9,305 nt of DNA from JBBDIP01 sp040880305 (GTDB taxonomy: Bacteria; Bacillota; Sulfobacillia; Fermentithermobacillales; Fermentithermobacillaceae): NCBI GenBank assembly GCA_040880305.1, contig JBBDIP010000002.1, positions 1 through 9,305 of the forward strand, given 5' to 3'. Of the stretch, positions 1-6,621 are shown one piece after another. The stretch's first letter is position 1; every line of letters begins with the position of its first letter. A program made the translations under genes and the position numbers. Below the pieces are notes generated by a model. That model was not told the DNA's origin. It saw nothing but the letters and a program-made list of their open reading frames with translations, and made no database searches.

Positions 1-174
1 ACTGGTGCGCGGCTATCGCTCCGGCTACGTCCATCGGCCACAAGGGAGAGGTCGCGGGGACGAAGGTGTTGGCCGGATACGCTCCCGCCGCTTGACCTCA
101 ATAGGCAGATGATGGATGGGTATAGGGAAGAGATGAAGAAGCGCTACCTGAACAAAGAGGTCAGGTTCGTGTAG
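1..174 (+). pseudogene. C-terminal remnant of AbgB-like M20 peptidase/amidohydrolase
   Basis: The piece is open at the window edge. In the frame starting at base 3 it reads W-C-A-A-I-A-P, then TSIGHKGEVAGTKVLAGYA, before a TGA at 93-95. From memory of the family, this matches the C-terminal part of AbgB-like M20 hydrolases, which carry a conserved S/P-I-(A/G)-H-K-G segment; the His (39-41) probably corresponds to the C-terminal metal ligand. After the stop, frame 1 continues with an acidic/basic helical tail (MMDGYREEMKKRYLNKEVRF) to a TAG at 172-174. It looks like the normal end of the protein displaced by an indel near 70-96. The family removes acyl or aminobenzoyl groups from amino-acid amides. 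The 10-bp gap to the convergent fic stop shows no terminator. Family assignment is fairly secure; the exact substrate is unknown. See also the fragment at the right edge, which would directly precede this one if the ends were joined. Confidence 0.6.
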
Positions 175-184
175 GGCCGAAGAG

Positions 185-1378
185 CTACTCCAGCAGAGTT
201 GCGGCGACCTCTTCATCAATCGGACCATCCACGAACAGCTCAAGGTAGGGGGCGTAGGCGAACACTCGGTTTCTTTCGCCGGCCGTTATCGCCCTAAGGA
301 TGCCGATGTCGGTCAGCCGGGCTATCAGCCTATTGGCGGAAGCATAGCTGATGCCTAGATGAGCTTGGACTGCGGCTACGGTAATGACAGGTTGCCTGTA
401 GAGTCCGTTGAGAACACGCAGGGCGTTGTGCGTGCGCGGTATCTCAGCTTCAACCAGTGTCCGGTGCTCTTCGCGCATTCTGACCAGTCTCTGAGCAACA
501 TCGGTTGCTTCCTCGGCAATGTCTGCCACTCCGCGCAAGAAGAAGATAACCCACCCTTCCCAGTCGCCCTTCTCTCTCACGGCCATGAGGCGATCGTAAT
601 ACTCCTGCCGGTTCTTCTTCAGGTAATAGGACAGGTACAGCATGGGATGACGCAAGATGCCTTGCTGGCACAGGTAGAAGGCAACGAGCAGGCGGCCAAG
701 CCGGCCGTTTCCGTCCAGGAAGGGGTGGATGGTCTCGAACTGGCAATGGATGAGGGCGCACTTCACGAGAGCCGGCAGGGCGCCACCCTCGTGGATGAAC
801 CTCTCAAGGTCGCCTAGCGCGTCGAGCATGTCCGGAACCGGAGGCGGCACAAACACCGCATCGGTCAGGGTACATCCTGCGGGACCGATCCAATTTTGTG
901 ACCTGCGAAACTCGCCTGGGTCACGCTCGGCCCCGCGGCCGGTTGCGAGGAGTCTGGCATGTATCTCCCGAAGCAGTCGAAGCGATAGCGGGAGATCCTT
1001 GAGTCGCTCTAGCCCATAGTTCATCGCGTCCACATAGCGGACGACTTCGCTCACATCGGGCGGCAACCGTCGCGATGTTCCCTGAGCCTCAAACTCCAGG
1101 AGGTTTAGCAGTGAAGTCTGCGTTCCCTCTATCTGAGATGAGAGGACCGCTTCCTTTCTCACGTACATCGCGAGGAAGAAATCGGGGTCCGGTACCGCCA
1201 CGGCTATCCCGTCGAGTCGGCCGAGGGCCCGGTCCGCCCGGGAAAGCAACGTCAGCAGGTCGTTATCTATGGTCAACGGAGGATCCGGCGGAAGCGGCTT
1301 CGGTATGAAAGCCCGGTATCCGCCTGTCTGCATAACGCAGCGGCCTGCACGTGTGGAACGAGGCACGGCTGTGTTCAC
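185..1378 (-). CDS. Fic-family protein (class II, with C-terminal winged helix)
   Basis: This 397-residue protein is predicted to transfer AMP (or another nucleotide-derived group) to a hydroxyl side chain of a target protein. The Fic active-site motif HPFLDGNGRLGR is intact at residues 218-229, with the catalytic His218 and the phosphate-binding GNGR. The inhibitory helix motif (S/T)xxxE(G/N) is present as SSQIEG at 80-85, with Glu84 as the expected auto-inhibitory residue, placing it in class II (inhibitor N-terminal to the Fic core). Residues about 315-375 (NALRVLNGLY through the LGISYASANRLIARL helix) look like a winged helix-turn-helix, common in this architecture. The GTG start at 1378 is preceded by AAGGGG (1388-1393 on the + strand, 9-nt spacer). 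An internal ATG at 1333 (MQTGGYRAFIPKPLP), where many homologues begin, has no visible ribosome site. The target is unknown; no antitoxin partner is adjacent, in keeping with self-contained inhibition. Confidence 0.93.
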   Translation of the reverse strand: MNTAVPRSTRAGRCVMQTGGYRAFIPKPLPPDPPLTIDNDLLTLLSRADRALGRLDGIAVAVPDPDFFLAMYVRKEAVLSSQIEGTQTSLLNLLEFEAQGTSRRLPPDVSEVVRYVDAMNYGLERLKDLPLSLRLLREIHARLLATGRGAERDPGEFRRSQNWIGPAGCTLTDAVFVPPPVPDMLDALGDLERFIHEGGALPALVKCALIHCQFETIHPFLDGNGRLGRLLVAFYLCQQGILRHPMLYLSYYLKKNRQEYYDRLMAVREKGDWEGWVIFFLRGVADIAEEATDVAQRLVRMREEHRTLVEAEIPRTHNALRVLNGLYRQPVITVAAVQAHLGISYASANRLIARLTDIGILRAITAGERNRVFAYAPYLELFVDGPIDEEVAATLLE

Positions 1379-1437
1379 AAGACTCTTCCCCTTGAGGCAT
1401 CGCTTGGGTCATGCTGCGGGCCGCTATGTTCATTGAC

Positions 1438-1498
1438 GATAATAAGCGGTCTCGTTTGACGCCTTATTATCAGTTTGGGGCCTCAAATGATAATAAGC
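1438..1498. promoter_or_regulatory. Triple GATAATAAG repeat, candidate operator upstream of fic
   Basis: The same 9-mer GATAATAAG occurs three times in 61 bp: forward at 1438-1446, reverse at 1463-1471 (CTTATTATC), and forward at 1489-1497. Centres are about 25 and 26 bp apart. The second and third copies form a longer near-perfect inverted repeat, because CAGTTTG after copy two mirrors TCAAAT before copy three (1463-1497). Copies one and two are also inverted, with CG on the inner side of each. The block lies 60-120 bp upstream of the fic start, in otherwise GC-rich DNA, and each copy contains TATTAT on the fic-coding strand, similar to a -10 element. It is therefore a plausible operator/promoter for fic, perhaps bound by the Fic protein's own winged helix. 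Binding is inferred, not shown. Confidence 0.5.
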
Positions 1499-1533
1499 AA
1501 CCCCAATCAGACCGTGATGAGCGCGAGGGTTTC

Positions 1534-2304
1534 CTACCTCAGGCAGGTCTGACCCCTTCCGCCGTCAATCGCGTACGACCCCCCGGTAATCCAGCCGGCC
1601 TTCGGTGAGGCCAGGAAGAAGATGAGGTCGGCGACTTCCTCAGGCCTTCCCACTCTTCCCAGCGGGTGAGTTGTCTTGCTGCGCTCCAGGAACTTCGCGT
1701 AGGCCTCTTCGTCCATCCCGCTCGCGCGGTGAAGATGGGTGAGGGTGACTCCCGGGTTGACGGCGTTGATCCTCACCCCGTTGGATGCGACCTCCAGCGC
1801 TACACAGTGGGTGAGCTGGTCCAAAGCGGCTTTGCTCACGCAGTAGGCGAGCACGTTGGGAAACGCCCTTACGCCGTTTACACTGGAGACATTGACCACG
1901 TTGCCTTTGCGTTCAACGAGATAGGGCATGGCTTTCTGAGTCAGGAGAAATGGGGCCCGAACGTTGACGTTCATGAGATAGTCCCAGTCTTCCAGAGAAG
2001 TGCTCTCGATGCTGCCGCTCTTTAGGATCCCGGCGGCGTTCACCAGGATGTCGATACCTCCAAAGGCAGAGACCGTCTCTTCGATCACACGGGCAATGTC
2101 GGCAGTCGACGTGACGTCAGCAGCGATGGGCTTGACTTCTCCGCCGAGGGAAGCCGCTTCCGCAACCACCTCGGCAAGTTTGCCTGCCGTGCGAGCGACC
2201 ACCGCCACTCTGCAGCCTTCCGCGGCAAACTTGAGAGCGGTCGCACGGCCAATGCCGCTGGATGCCCCGGTGATGATTGCTACCTTTCCCTTCATGTCGT
2301 CCAT
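1534..2304 (-). CDS. Short-chain dehydrogenase/reductase (SDR, classical type)
   Basis: The 256-residue NAD(P)-dependent oxidoreductase is of normal classical SDR length. The cofactor motif TGASSGIG is at residues 12-19, NAAG at 89-92, the structural Asn at about 114, catalytic Ser at about 141, and the YxxxK pair at Tyr154/Lys158. Arg38 just after the second beta strand favours NADP(H), an inference. The C-terminus ends with the usual ITGGSYAIDGG. The substrate cannot be told from sequence; 3-oxoacyl reductases and sugar or alcohol dehydrogenases share this layout. The reading frame is open far upstream, to 2796, but the ATG at 2304 is chosen because it has a strong ribosome site and gives the standard MKGKVAIITG start. 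The gene is divergent from the IclR regulator, with the C69 relic between them, so it is a possible regulatory target of that protein. fic lies downstream on the same strand after 155 bp. Confidence 0.93.
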   Translation of the reverse strand: MDDMKGKVAIITGASSGIGRATALKFAAEGCRVAVVARTAGKLAEVVAEAASLGGEVKPIAADVTSTADIARVIEETVSAFGGIDILVNAAGILKSGSIESTSLEDWDYLMNVNVRAPFLLTQKAMPYLVERKGNVVNVSSVNGVRAFPNVLAYCVSKAALDQLTHCVALEVASNGVRINAVNPGVTLTHLHRASGMDEEAYAKFLERSKTTHPLGRVGRPEEVADLIFFLASPKAGWITGGSYAIDGGRGQTCLR

Positions 2305-2311
2305 CTGAAAG

Positions 2312-2318
2312 CCTCCCC
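2312..2318 (-). promoter_or_regulatory. Ribosome binding site of the SDR gene
   Basis: GGGGAGG on the - strand, 7 nt before the ATG at 2304. It fixes the start of the SDR and excludes the roughly 160-residue upstream extension that stays open in the same frame. Confidence 0.8.
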
Positions 2319-2424
2319 TACGCGAATGCTGCGGTAATGGGGCTTCCTTTCGCCTGCGGCCGGCCCGTTCCCTGCCTTTTCGAGGGACGAAAGACAGGTC
2401 TGCGAACTGCTCACTTCTTGGCCG

Positions 2425-2688
2425 CTTAGTATGATGCACTCGAGACGGCTCTCCCTGCACGGGCGCCTGCAACACAGCCCTGAGCGCGCCGTTGTTGCCG
2501 TTGTCCTCATTGTGGCCGAACAGCACTTCTCCGGTCGCCGAGGCGTCCTTGCCCACGATGATCGAACTGCACTCCTCGGCCTCCGCCGGTATCTCGTCCG
2601 AAGCCGCGAAGACGGGGGAGATTATCCCGTCCCACAACTGTGTTTCCACAAGCAGGAAAACCGTCAGCGACGTAGAAGCATTGCTCAT
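2425..2688 (-). pseudogene. N-terminal relic of a C69-family dipeptidase
   Basis: Read on the - strand from an ATG at 2688, this stretch has a weakly hydrophobic leader (SLTVFLLVE... SPVFAAS) and then ECSSIIVGKDASATGEV followed by LFGHNEDN. That core (about 2500-2574) is the hallmark N-terminus of C69/U34 dipeptidases, where the Cys (2569-2571) becomes the N-terminal nucleophile after processing. Similarity fades after the NEDN segment; the usual several hundred residues of the hydrolase are missing, and the frame simply runs into the SDR gene. The leader is also interrupted by polar residues and lacks a clear lysine/arginine-rich start. It is a truncated, non-functional remnant sitting in the 400-bp space between the SDR and IclR genes. 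It is not an N-terminal domain of the SDR, which has its own ribosome site. Apart from this relic and a possible operator, I see no other gene in 2305-2705. Confidence 0.6.
2643..2659. promoter_or_regulatory. Inverted repeat, possible IclR operator
   Basis: TTTCC-N7-GGAAA, centred about 55 bp upstream of the regulator start. Short palindromes of this kind in front of their own gene are usual sites for IclR-family dimers, but five-base arms can occur by chance, so this is a tentative call. Confidence 0.25.
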
Positions 2689-2705
2689 CCCAAGATGCAG
2701 ACGGG

Positions 2706-3488
2706 GTGTCCACGATGCGGACAGACGAAAACCGGTTCTCCATGCTCGATAAGGGCCTTCAGATAGTTGACCTCTTGGCTCGCGAGAGAAGGCCAATGAA
2801 AGTCTCGGATATCGCGACAGCCCTCGCCTTTCCTAGAACAACGGTCTATCGGTTGGTTGAGCCTCTCGAATCCAGAGGCCTGTTGAGGCGGGTTAATGGA
2901 GGGCAGGAGTACTTCCTTTCGCTCTATTTCCTCCAGATTGGCGAGATAGTCCGGGAGTCGCTAGAGTTTCGAAGACTGGCGTTGCCTTTCATGGAACAGC
3001 TCAGGGACGAGGTGGAACTCGCTGTCCATCTGGTGGTTCGGGACGGGCCGGACGCCGTGTATCTGGAGAAGGTCGAGAGCAGGCGCCCGGTGAGGCTGTT
3101 CACCCAGGTAGGACGGCGCGCTCCCCTTCACGTGACTGCCTGTCCGCGGGTCCTCCTGGCCGGTTGCACTGACGAGGAAATCCGGAAGTACCTGGCGTCA
3201 GCGACGATGGTCAAGATCACCCAGAACACCGTAGCTGACCCGGATACAGTGTGGGCCAAGATCCACGAGATCAGGGAGAAAGGCTACGCCATCGCCTTCG
3301 GCGAGCTCGAACCCGAAACCGCCGCCATCGCAGTTCCTGTAAGGAATCATCGGGAGGAGGTGGTAGCCTCACTGAGTCTCGCGGGGCCTGAGTGGCACTT
3401 CGAAACCGCTAATATTGAGCACCTGGTATCTCGTCTAAAACAATACGCCCGTCGGATTTCCGGTGAGCTCGGTTACATCGAAAACTGA
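2706..3488 (+). CDS. IclR-family transcriptional regulator
   Basis: This 260-residue protein is of normal length for the family. An N-terminal winged helix-turn-helix covers residues about 13-75, with the recognition region SDIATALAFPRTTVYRL at 34-50. The effector-binding domain covers about 80-255 and includes the family-typical RRAPLHVTA segment and the C-terminal IAVPVRNHREEVVASLSLAG strand region. Members act as dimers or tetramers that bind a small metabolite, commonly an acid or catabolic intermediate, and switch nearby transport and catabolism genes. The start may be GTG 2706 or ATG 2715; the latter has GGGGTG 7-8 nt upstream and would remove three residues. The stop is 19 bp before the binding-protein start, so the regulator is likely co-transcribed with the transport operon and controls it and perhaps itself. 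The divergent SDR is another possible target. Family call is secure; ligand unknown. Confidence 0.93.
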   Translation: MSTMRTDENRFSMLDKGLQIVDLLARERRPMKVSDIATALAFPRTTVYRLVEPLESRGLLRRVNGGQEYFLSLYFLQIGEIVRESLEFRRLALPFMEQLRDEVELAVHLVVRDGPDAVYLEKVESRRPVRLFTQVGRRAPLHVTACPRVLLAGCTDEEIRKYLASATMVKITQNTVADPDTVWAKIHEIREKGYAIAFGELEPETAAIAVPVRNHREEVVASLSLAGPEWHFETANIEHLVSRLKQYARRISGELGYIEN

Positions 3489-3492
3489 TTCT

Positions 3493-3500
3493 GGGGAGGG
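3493..3500 (+). promoter_or_regulatory. Ribosome binding site fixing the TTG start of the binding protein
   Basis: GGGGAGGG lies 7 nt before TTG 3508. The alternative ATG at 3463 lies inside the IclR gene, has no such site, and would put a polar 15-residue extension before the lipoprotein signal. Confidence 0.8.
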
Positions 3501-3507
3501 TAAGCAA

Positions 3508-4668
3508 TTGTCCCTACTGAGAAGAGCTTCGGTGGTGGCGCTTGTTGGGGTCCTTTGCCTAGGGATGGTCGGGTTGTCCGGGTGCAGCGGCGCTTCCAAG
3601 AGCAAGGTGCTGAAAATCGGGGTGGTCGGCCCCGAGACCGGTGGGTCGGCGCAGCTCGGGCAGGCGCAGCACAGGGCAGTTCAACTGGCGTGCGACGAGA
3701 TTAACGCGGCGAACGCGGCCGGAGGGTGGAAACTCGAGGCTTACTTCGAGGATGACGAGGGCAACCCCACCAAGTCCGCCAGCGCCACGAACAAACTGAT
3801 TCAGGAGACCAAGGTCAACGCGGTAATCGCGGCCATCAACAGCTCATGTACTCTGGCGGACATGGTACATACCGAACGGGCCGGCATCCCGCAGATCACC
3901 GCGGGCTCAACCGGTGCAAGTATCACTGAACTGGGCAACAAGTGGATCTTCCGCACTGCGGTCAATGACGAACTGCAGGCCAATGCCCTCGTAGAGTACG
4001 CCGTCAAAACTCTGGGCCTAAAGAAGGCTTCCACGCTGACTGCCGCAGACGACTATGGGCAGAGCGGGGCGAAGCTGCTAAAGGCAGCGGCCGAGAAGGC
4101 CGGTCTGGAGCTGGTTGTCACTGCCACCTACAACGGCGGAGACAAGGACTTCAAGCCCCAGCTTCTTTCCATGAAGGAGAAGGAAACCGAGGCGATTTTC
4201 CTCTGGGGCATCTACACTGAGGCGGCGCTCATCGCGAAACAGGCTCGAACCCTGGATATCAACTGCCAACTTTTCGGAGCCTCAGGCATGGCTGCCGCCA
4301 AACTTATGGAATTGGGTGAAGGCGCGGTGGAGGGCATGCTCCTCACGCAGTCATTCCTGCCCGATTCGCCTGACGCAAAGGTCAAGGACTTCGTTGCCAA
4401 GTACAAGCAGAAGTACAACGAAAACCCCATTCCCCACGGGGCCCAGGCTTACGACTCCGTCTACATTCTCGCAGATTCGGTGAAGAGGGCGAATTCAAAT
4501 GCGCCCCAGGCCCTCAAGGACGCCATCATGAAGACGAGTGGCCTTCAACTCGTTACCGGAAGCCCTAAGTTCATAGAGAAGGGTGACGACGTCGGCAAAA
4601 GGGTCCTCATCACCAAGATAGATAAGGGCACGTTCGTCCTTGTGGAAAGCATCATGTCCGGCAACTAG
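3508..4668 (+). CDS. Liv-type ABC transporter substrate-binding lipoprotein
   Basis: The 386-residue protein is the extracellular or periplasmic ligand receptor of the transporter encoded downstream. The N-terminus is a lipoprotein signal: two Arg at 5-6, hydrophobic stretch 8-22, and lipobox LSGC at 23-26, so Cys26 would be lipidated and anchor the mature protein. From about residue 35 (KIGVVGPETGG) it follows the type I periplasmic-binding fold of Leu/Ile/Val-binding proteins. Segments INSSCT (110-115) and AGSTG (132-136) lie where LivJ-like proteins hold the ligand carboxylate and amino groups, and DDYGQSG (181-187) is the usual hinge/second-lobe motif. This suggests an amino-acid-like ligand, but family members also bind amides, urea and aromatic acids. 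The TTG start is chosen on the strong ribosome site. First transport gene of the operon, followed by a hairpin and the permeases. Confidence 0.92.
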   Translation: MSLLRRASVVALVGVLCLGMVGLSGCSGASKSKVLKIGVVGPETGGSAQLGQAQHRAVQLACDEINAANAAGGWKLEAYFEDDEGNPTKSASATNKLIQETKVNAVIAAINSSCTLADMVHTERAGIPQITAGSTGASITELGNKWIFRTAVNDELQANALVEYAVKTLGLKKASTLTAADDYGQSGAKLLKAAAEKAGLELVVTATYNGGDKDFKPQLLSMKEKETEAIFLWGIYTEAALIAKQARTLDINCQLFGASGMAAAKLMELGEGAVEGMLLTQSFLPDSPDAKVKDFVAKYKQKYNENPIPHGAQAYDSVYILADSVKRANSNAPQALKDAIMKTSGLQLVTGSPKFIEKGDDVGKRVLITKIDKGTFVLVESIMSGN

Positions 4669-4687
4669 TAGCCGACCAAAGATCATA

Positions 4688-4726
4688 TGGGGCTGCAGGG
4701 TTCGTAGCGGATCGGCTGCAGCCCCA
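4688..4726 (+). other. Intercistronic stem-loop between binding-protein and permease genes
   Basis: An 11-bp perfect inverted repeat: TGGGGCTGCAG at 4688-4698 and CTGCAGCCCCA at 4716-4726, with a 17-nt loop. No T-run follows, so it is unlikely to be a simple intrinsic terminator. In transport operons, such structures after the binding-protein gene often protect the upstream mRNA and keep the receptor in excess over the membrane parts; that role is inferred here. Confidence 0.6.
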
Positions 4727-4744
4727 CCCGGGATGTGACATGGC

Positions 4745-5614
4745 TTGCAGTACCTACTTAACGGACTCCCGATAGGAGCGACCTACGCCCTTATCGCGCT
4801 CAGCTACAGCCTCATATATGCCAGCGCGGGCGTGCTCAACTGGTGCCAAGGGGACATGGCGATGCTTGGGGCCTACGTGGCCTACACCCTGAACCGGATA
4901 GTAGGCCTCAGTTTCCTGCCGTCGATGGTGGCTGCGATGGCTTGCACAGCGCTTGCCGGTGCCCTGGTCGAGTGGGGAGTCCTGCGTCCCCTGAGAAGGC
5001 GAGGGGCTCCATCCATCAATGTAGTCATCGCAACGCTGGGAGCCGCCATCATTGCGAGGAATTGCGCCCTTATCATCTGGGGCCCCGACGCGCAGCTGTT
5101 CCCGTCACCCGTGGGCTCACAAACAGTGTCCGTAGCAGGCCTCCGCTTGGTGCCCCAGGACCTACTGGTCGTGGCGGTCGGGATCCTCCTGATGGTGCTT
5201 CTTCAGTACTTCCTGCGTTTCACCAGGGAAGGGAAGGCTCTTAGGGCCGTGGCCCAGGACCGGATGGCCGCGTCTCTCATGGGGATTGATGTGGGACGGT
5301 CCGATTCGGTGGCCTTTGCCACCAGCGCCGCCTTGGGAGCCGCAGCCGGGATCTTGATAGCTCCCCTGTTCTTCGTCACGTTCAACATGGGAGCGGTAAT
5401 AGGTATCAAGGGTTTTGTGGCAGCTGTGGTGGGCGGGCTGGGGAATATCCCTGGGGCAATAGCGGGCGGGTTCTTTCTGGGGCTGACTGAGGCTGTGGCC
5501 GGCGGGAAAATCAGCTCGGGGTACCGGGACGCGATTTCCTTTGCCGTGCTTATCTTGGTCCTCTGGCTGAAGCCGTCCGGCCTGTTCAGCAAAACGAGCC
5601 GGCCGAAAGTCTGA
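4745..5614 (+). CDS. livH: Branched-chain amino-acid-type ABC permease LivH
   Basis: The 289-residue integral membrane protein forms one half of the translocation channel and is rich in hydrophobic helices throughout (for example about 5-27, 58-80, 90-110, 136-157, 190-212, 220-245 and 262-282). It opens with the typical LLNGLPIGATYALIALSYSL, and the cytoplasmic coupling region RAVAQDRMAASLMGIDVG (about 175-192) fits the place where LivG/LivF dock. The start is TTG 4745; the ATG at 4740 is in another frame and stops quickly, and an in-frame TGA at 4736 blocks longer versions. The ribosome site is weak (GGGA about 11 nt upstream), so initiation may be inefficient. That would fit the preceding hairpin in keeping permease below receptor levels. 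LivM follows after 26 bp. The Liv label denotes the family; the actual cargo may differ. Confidence 0.93.
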   Translation: MQYLLNGLPIGATYALIALSYSLIYASAGVLNWCQGDMAMLGAYVAYTLNRIVGLSFLPSMVAAMACTALAGALVEWGVLRPLRRRGAPSINVVIATLGAAIIARNCALIIWGPDAQLFPSPVGSQTVSVAGLRLVPQDLLVVAVGILLMVLLQYFLRFTREGKALRAVAQDRMAASLMGIDVGRSDSVAFATSAALGAAAGILIAPLFFVTFNMGAVIGIKGFVAAVVGGLGNIPGAIAGGFFLGLTEAVAGGKISSGYRDAISFAVLILVLWLKPSGLFSKTSRPKV

Positions 5615-5640
5615 GTCCGGACCGATTGGTGGTGTGATGA

Positions 5641-6621
5641 GTGGTTGATCGTGTGCGGGGTTTTCGGTGGCGGAAGGCGGCCGGTCTTGCTCTGGCTATC
5701 CTCTTGCCGTTCGCGGTGTCGAACCGCTATTACCTGCACGTCCTGAACCTCGTGGGCGTATACTCGCTCATCGTCATAGGGCTGAACCTGCTCTCCGGCT
5801 ACACCGGCCAGGTGTCAATGGGGCAGGCCGGCTACTTTGCAGTAGGGACCTATGTATCGGCGCTCCTCACGATGAGACTCCACGTGCCCTTTTGGGTGGG
5901 GGTCGTCGCAGCCGGGCTCGTCTCCGCGCTCTGCGGAGTGGTTATCGGGATCCCCGCCATGAGGCTGTCGGGACCGTACCTCGTGATGGCCACTGTCGGG
6001 TTCGGGGAGATCATCAGGTTGATCCTGGTCAACTGGGTGCCTGTCACCAGGGGCGCCGCCGGACTCACCGGGATCCCGCTCCCGTCCTTCCTGGGCATTC
6101 GGGTCTCTTCGGAGAGAGGGTTCTACTACCTGATCTACGCTGTCCTCTATCTTGGGACGATTGCGGCGCTGCGCCTATCCAACTCAAAGGTAGGTAGGAC
6201 GTTTGTCGCTATCAGGGAGGATGACCTGGCTGCAGAAGCGATGGGCGTTCCGACCGACAGATACAAGGTGGCCGCCTTCGCGATCGGTGCCGCGTACGCC
6301 GGTATTGCGGGGGCCCTCTACGGCCCTTTCGCGGGAGTGGCCAGCCCGGACAACTTCACATTTGAAGACTCGGTAGGCTTCCTGTGCATGTCCGTAGTCG
6401 GCGGGAACCGGACTGTCTACGGAGCCTTGGTCGGGGCTCTCGCCCTCACCGTGTTCTCAGAGGCTCTCCGGTTCCTGCAGACGTTCCGGCTCATAGTGTA
6501 CGGGGCGATCCTGCTCTCGACAGTTGTGTTTATGCCTCAAGGGCTCTCGGGGCTGGCCCCCACGATTGCCAAGGCCTTCGGCCGCTGGCGGGAGAGGAGG
6601 GCGAGACGTGTCCAGAACTGA
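5641..6621 (+). CDS. livM: Branched-chain amino-acid-type ABC permease LivM
   Basis: The 326-residue second permease subunit pairs with LivH in the membrane. After a basic N-terminus (RVRGFRWRK) it has a long series of hydrophobic helices, including the LivM-typical GLNLLSGYTGQVSMGQAGYF (about 48-67), GPYLVMATVGFGEI (about 111-124) and the coupling loop AIREDDLAAEAMGVPTDRYK (about 190-210) followed by AFAIGAAYAGIAGALYG. The C-terminus is short and basic (RWRERRARR). The GTG start at 5641 has only a weak GGTGG-type ribosome site. The last 14 bases overlap livG, whose ribosome site lies in the end of this gene, which implies translational coupling. Family call is secure. Confidence 0.93.
   Translation: MVDRVRGFRWRKAAGLALAILLPFAVSNRYYLHVLNLVGVYSLIVIGLNLLSGYTGQVSMGQAGYFAVGTYVSALLTMRLHVPFWVGVVAAGLVSALCGVVIGIPAMRLSGPYLVMATVGFGEIIRLILVNWVPVTRGAAGLTGIPLPSFLGIRVSSERGFYYLIYAVLYLGTIAALRLSNSKVGRTFVAIREDDLAAEAMGVPTDRYKVAAFAIGAAYAGIAGALYGPFAGVASPDNFTFEDSVGFLCMSVVGGNRTVYGALVGALALTVFSEALRFLQTFRLIVYGAILLSTVVFMPQGLSGLAPTIAKAFGRWRERRARRVQN
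6595..6600 (+). promoter_or_regulatory. Ribosome binding site of livG inside the end of livM
   Basis: AGGAGG is 7 nt before GTG 6608. It sets the livG start and rejects the 28-residue Gly/Arg/Pro-rich extension that is open back to 6524. Confidence 0.8.

Noticed and set aside
1508..1551. CAGACC...GGTCTG inverted repeat near the SDR stop
   Set aside because: Six-base arms separated by 32 nt with no T-run; not convincing as a terminator.
2305..2796. Open N-terminal extension of the SDR frame (about 160 residues)
   Set aside because: A strong ribosome site at 2312-2318 and the standard SDR N-terminus place the start at 2304; the extension covers a C69 peptidase relic and low-complexity Arg-rich sequence.
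5203..5739. 178-residue - strand frame across livH/livM
   Set aside because: Antisense shadow with Pro/Ala/Thr-rich composition and no domain; the + strand permeases explain the region.
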